The notes under the pieces were generated by a model. That model ran no database searches. It was given only the letters and a program-made list of their open reading frames with translations, and was not told the DNA's origin. From Henricia sp. BOLD:AAB3569 (lineage: Eukaryota > Echinodermata > Asteroidea > Spinulosida > Echinasteridae): a stretch of 64,000 bases of DNA. Of the stretch, positions 63,102 to 64,000 are shown one piece after another. Location of the stretch: positions 62,001-126,000 of the forward strand of contig JBBELK010001576.1 of NCBI GenBank assembly GCA_037783545.1, read 5' to 3'. The position numbers and the translations under genes are program-made. Position 1 is the stretch's first letter. Each line of letters opens with the position of its first letter.

Positions 63102-63379
63102 GGATAATGACCTGGATTGGCAAAGACAACGAATGAGGAAATTTGGTGGATAAATGACCTGGACTGGCAACGACAACGAATGAGGAAATTTGGCAATAAC
63201 GGCGAACAATTGGTGGATAAATGACCTGGACTGGCAACGACTACGAATGAGGAAATTTGGCAATAACGGCGAACGCTTAGTGGATAAATGACCTGGACTG
63301 GCAACGACTACGAATGAGGAAATTTGGCAATAACGGCGAACGCTTAGTGGATAAATGACCTGGACTGGCAACGACAACG
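63102..63379. repeat. 67-bp minisatellite inside insert copy 2
   Basis: Same five-unit structure as at 56779, with the same short first and broken last units. The third full unit reads GGCAATAACGG here, matching its neighbours, whereas copy 1 has GGCGAAAACGG there. Confidence 0.95.
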
Positions 63380-63424
63380 GCTGAAGCACTGGTTCTATCG
63401 GTAACAACGTTGGACTGGTTAGCG

Positions 63425-63448
63425 TGTTTTATTCGGACGAATAAAACA
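63425..63448. repeat. 11-bp perfect inverted repeat near insert copy 2 right end
   Basis: TGTTTTATTCG (63425-63435) and CGAATAAAACA (63438-63448), identical to copy 1. AATAAA is at 63440-63445 and the A-run ends at 63459. Confidence 0.9.
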
Positions 63449-63459
63449 TTTTAGAAAAA

Positions 63460-64000
63460 GGCAATTTGGTCAAAGTGTGGTCCAAACGTCGGCAAATTTA
63501 GAGGTCGAAAAATGTTCCGACGAACTTCAAATTTTGCATGCCCTAAACTCTCTATATTGCGCACTTGTCATACAAAATTGACAGACTTTCGCCGGGAAAT
63601 GGCAGAGAAATTTCAAAGTTTAGAAAAAACTGGGTTTAGGCTTCCTGACTGCTCTCACGCAAACCGTGGCTGTCTGTACACACCTCTTTGGGGTACTCCT
63701 GAGTTGTGCGCATGCTCAGTCATTCGGACTGTCGTTAACGCACCGCAGTTTGGCTCGGCAATTTGGTCAAAGTGTGGTCCAAACGTCGGCAAATTTGGAG
63801 GTCGAAAAATGTTCCGACGAACTTCAAATTTTGCATGCCCTAAACTCTCTATATTGCACACTTGTCATAAAAAATTGACAGACTTTCGCCGGGAAATGGC
63901 AGAGAAATTTCAAAGTTTAGAAAAAACTGGGTTGAGGCTTCCTGACTGCTCTCACGCAAACCGTGGCTGTCTGTACACACCTCTTTGGGGTACTCCTGAG
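63460..64000. repeat. Satellite array block C, runs off window
   Basis: Second half of the interrupted monomer (63460-63634), one full monomer from 63635 with GGGTTTAGG before it and ATTGCACACTTG near 63855, and the start of another at 63932. The array clearly continues past the window. Confidence 0.97.

Larger units (their letters stand above)
62757..63459. other. 703-bp non-satellite insert, copy 2
   Basis: Same length and same boundaries as copy 1 at 56434. By eye I find six substitutions: GGTACTTCTC for GGTGCTTCTC, GGCAAAGAC for GGCAACGAC, GACCTGG for GACTTGG, two in GGCAATAACGG, and ACAACGGCTG for ACAACGCCTG. That is about 99% identity. The left edge is simple, without the 27-bp duplication, so this is probably the less altered arrangement. 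Flanking monomers differ: the right-hand unit here has AAATTTAGAGGTCG and CATACAAAATTG. Confidence 0.9.

Overview
This window is a satellite-DNA array and holds no gene I can support. About 98% of it is one 297-bp sequence repeated head to tail in a single orientation. I count about 212 monomer starts. The remainder is two copies of a 703-bp non-satellite insert (56434-57136 and 62757-63459) that sit at the same point inside a monomer. The organism is probably a eukaryote, because long homogeneous arrays with higher-order repeats are typical of eukaryotic heterochromatin or centromeres. The consensus monomer has about 46% GC and 16 CpG sites against about 16 expected, so CpG is not depleted. 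That fits an animal or other eukaryote with little DNA methylation better than a vertebrate, but I cannot name the species.

Layout: block A (1-56433) has about 191 monomers, followed by insert copy 1, block B (57137-62756, about 19 monomers), insert copy 2, and block C (63460-64000, which runs off the window). Diagnostic point variants show that block A is a mosaic of local higher-order repeats (HORs). These are a 6-mer (3873-7440), a large duplication (1-4169 against 7436-13090) with an extra 5-mer inside copy 2, a 3-mer (13687-15468), a 4-mer (17848-20223), a recurring three-monomer module (19927-24388), dimers (28846-30038 and 33606-34795), a 7-mer (37446-40420), an 8-mer/5-mer family carrying a truncated monomer (42205-47666), a 4-mer (48260-50638, seen again at 55396-56287) and a 5-mer (51831-54800). 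The remaining stretches, for example 24389-28845 and 30039-33605, are ordinary monomers in which I see no clear HOR.

Each monomer contains a 46-nt imperfect hairpin, several short palindromes and two A-tracts. Changes in A-tract length explain most of the 297/298-bp length variation. Because 297 is divisible by 3, very long open frames run through many monomers in two plus frames and one minus frame. These look like a by-product of tandem repetition, since stop codons and frame-shifting single-base changes have spread freely by homogenisation.

The insert has a left part of no recognised family, an internal 67-bp minisatellite and a right end with an 11-bp perfect inverted repeat, an AATAAA and a short A-run. 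The two copies differ at about six positions and share both boundaries, so one insertion was later amplified with surrounding satellite. The period is 6323 bp. Copy 1 also has a 27-bp imperfect tandem duplication at its left edge that looks like a scar of recombination between a plain and an interrupted monomer.
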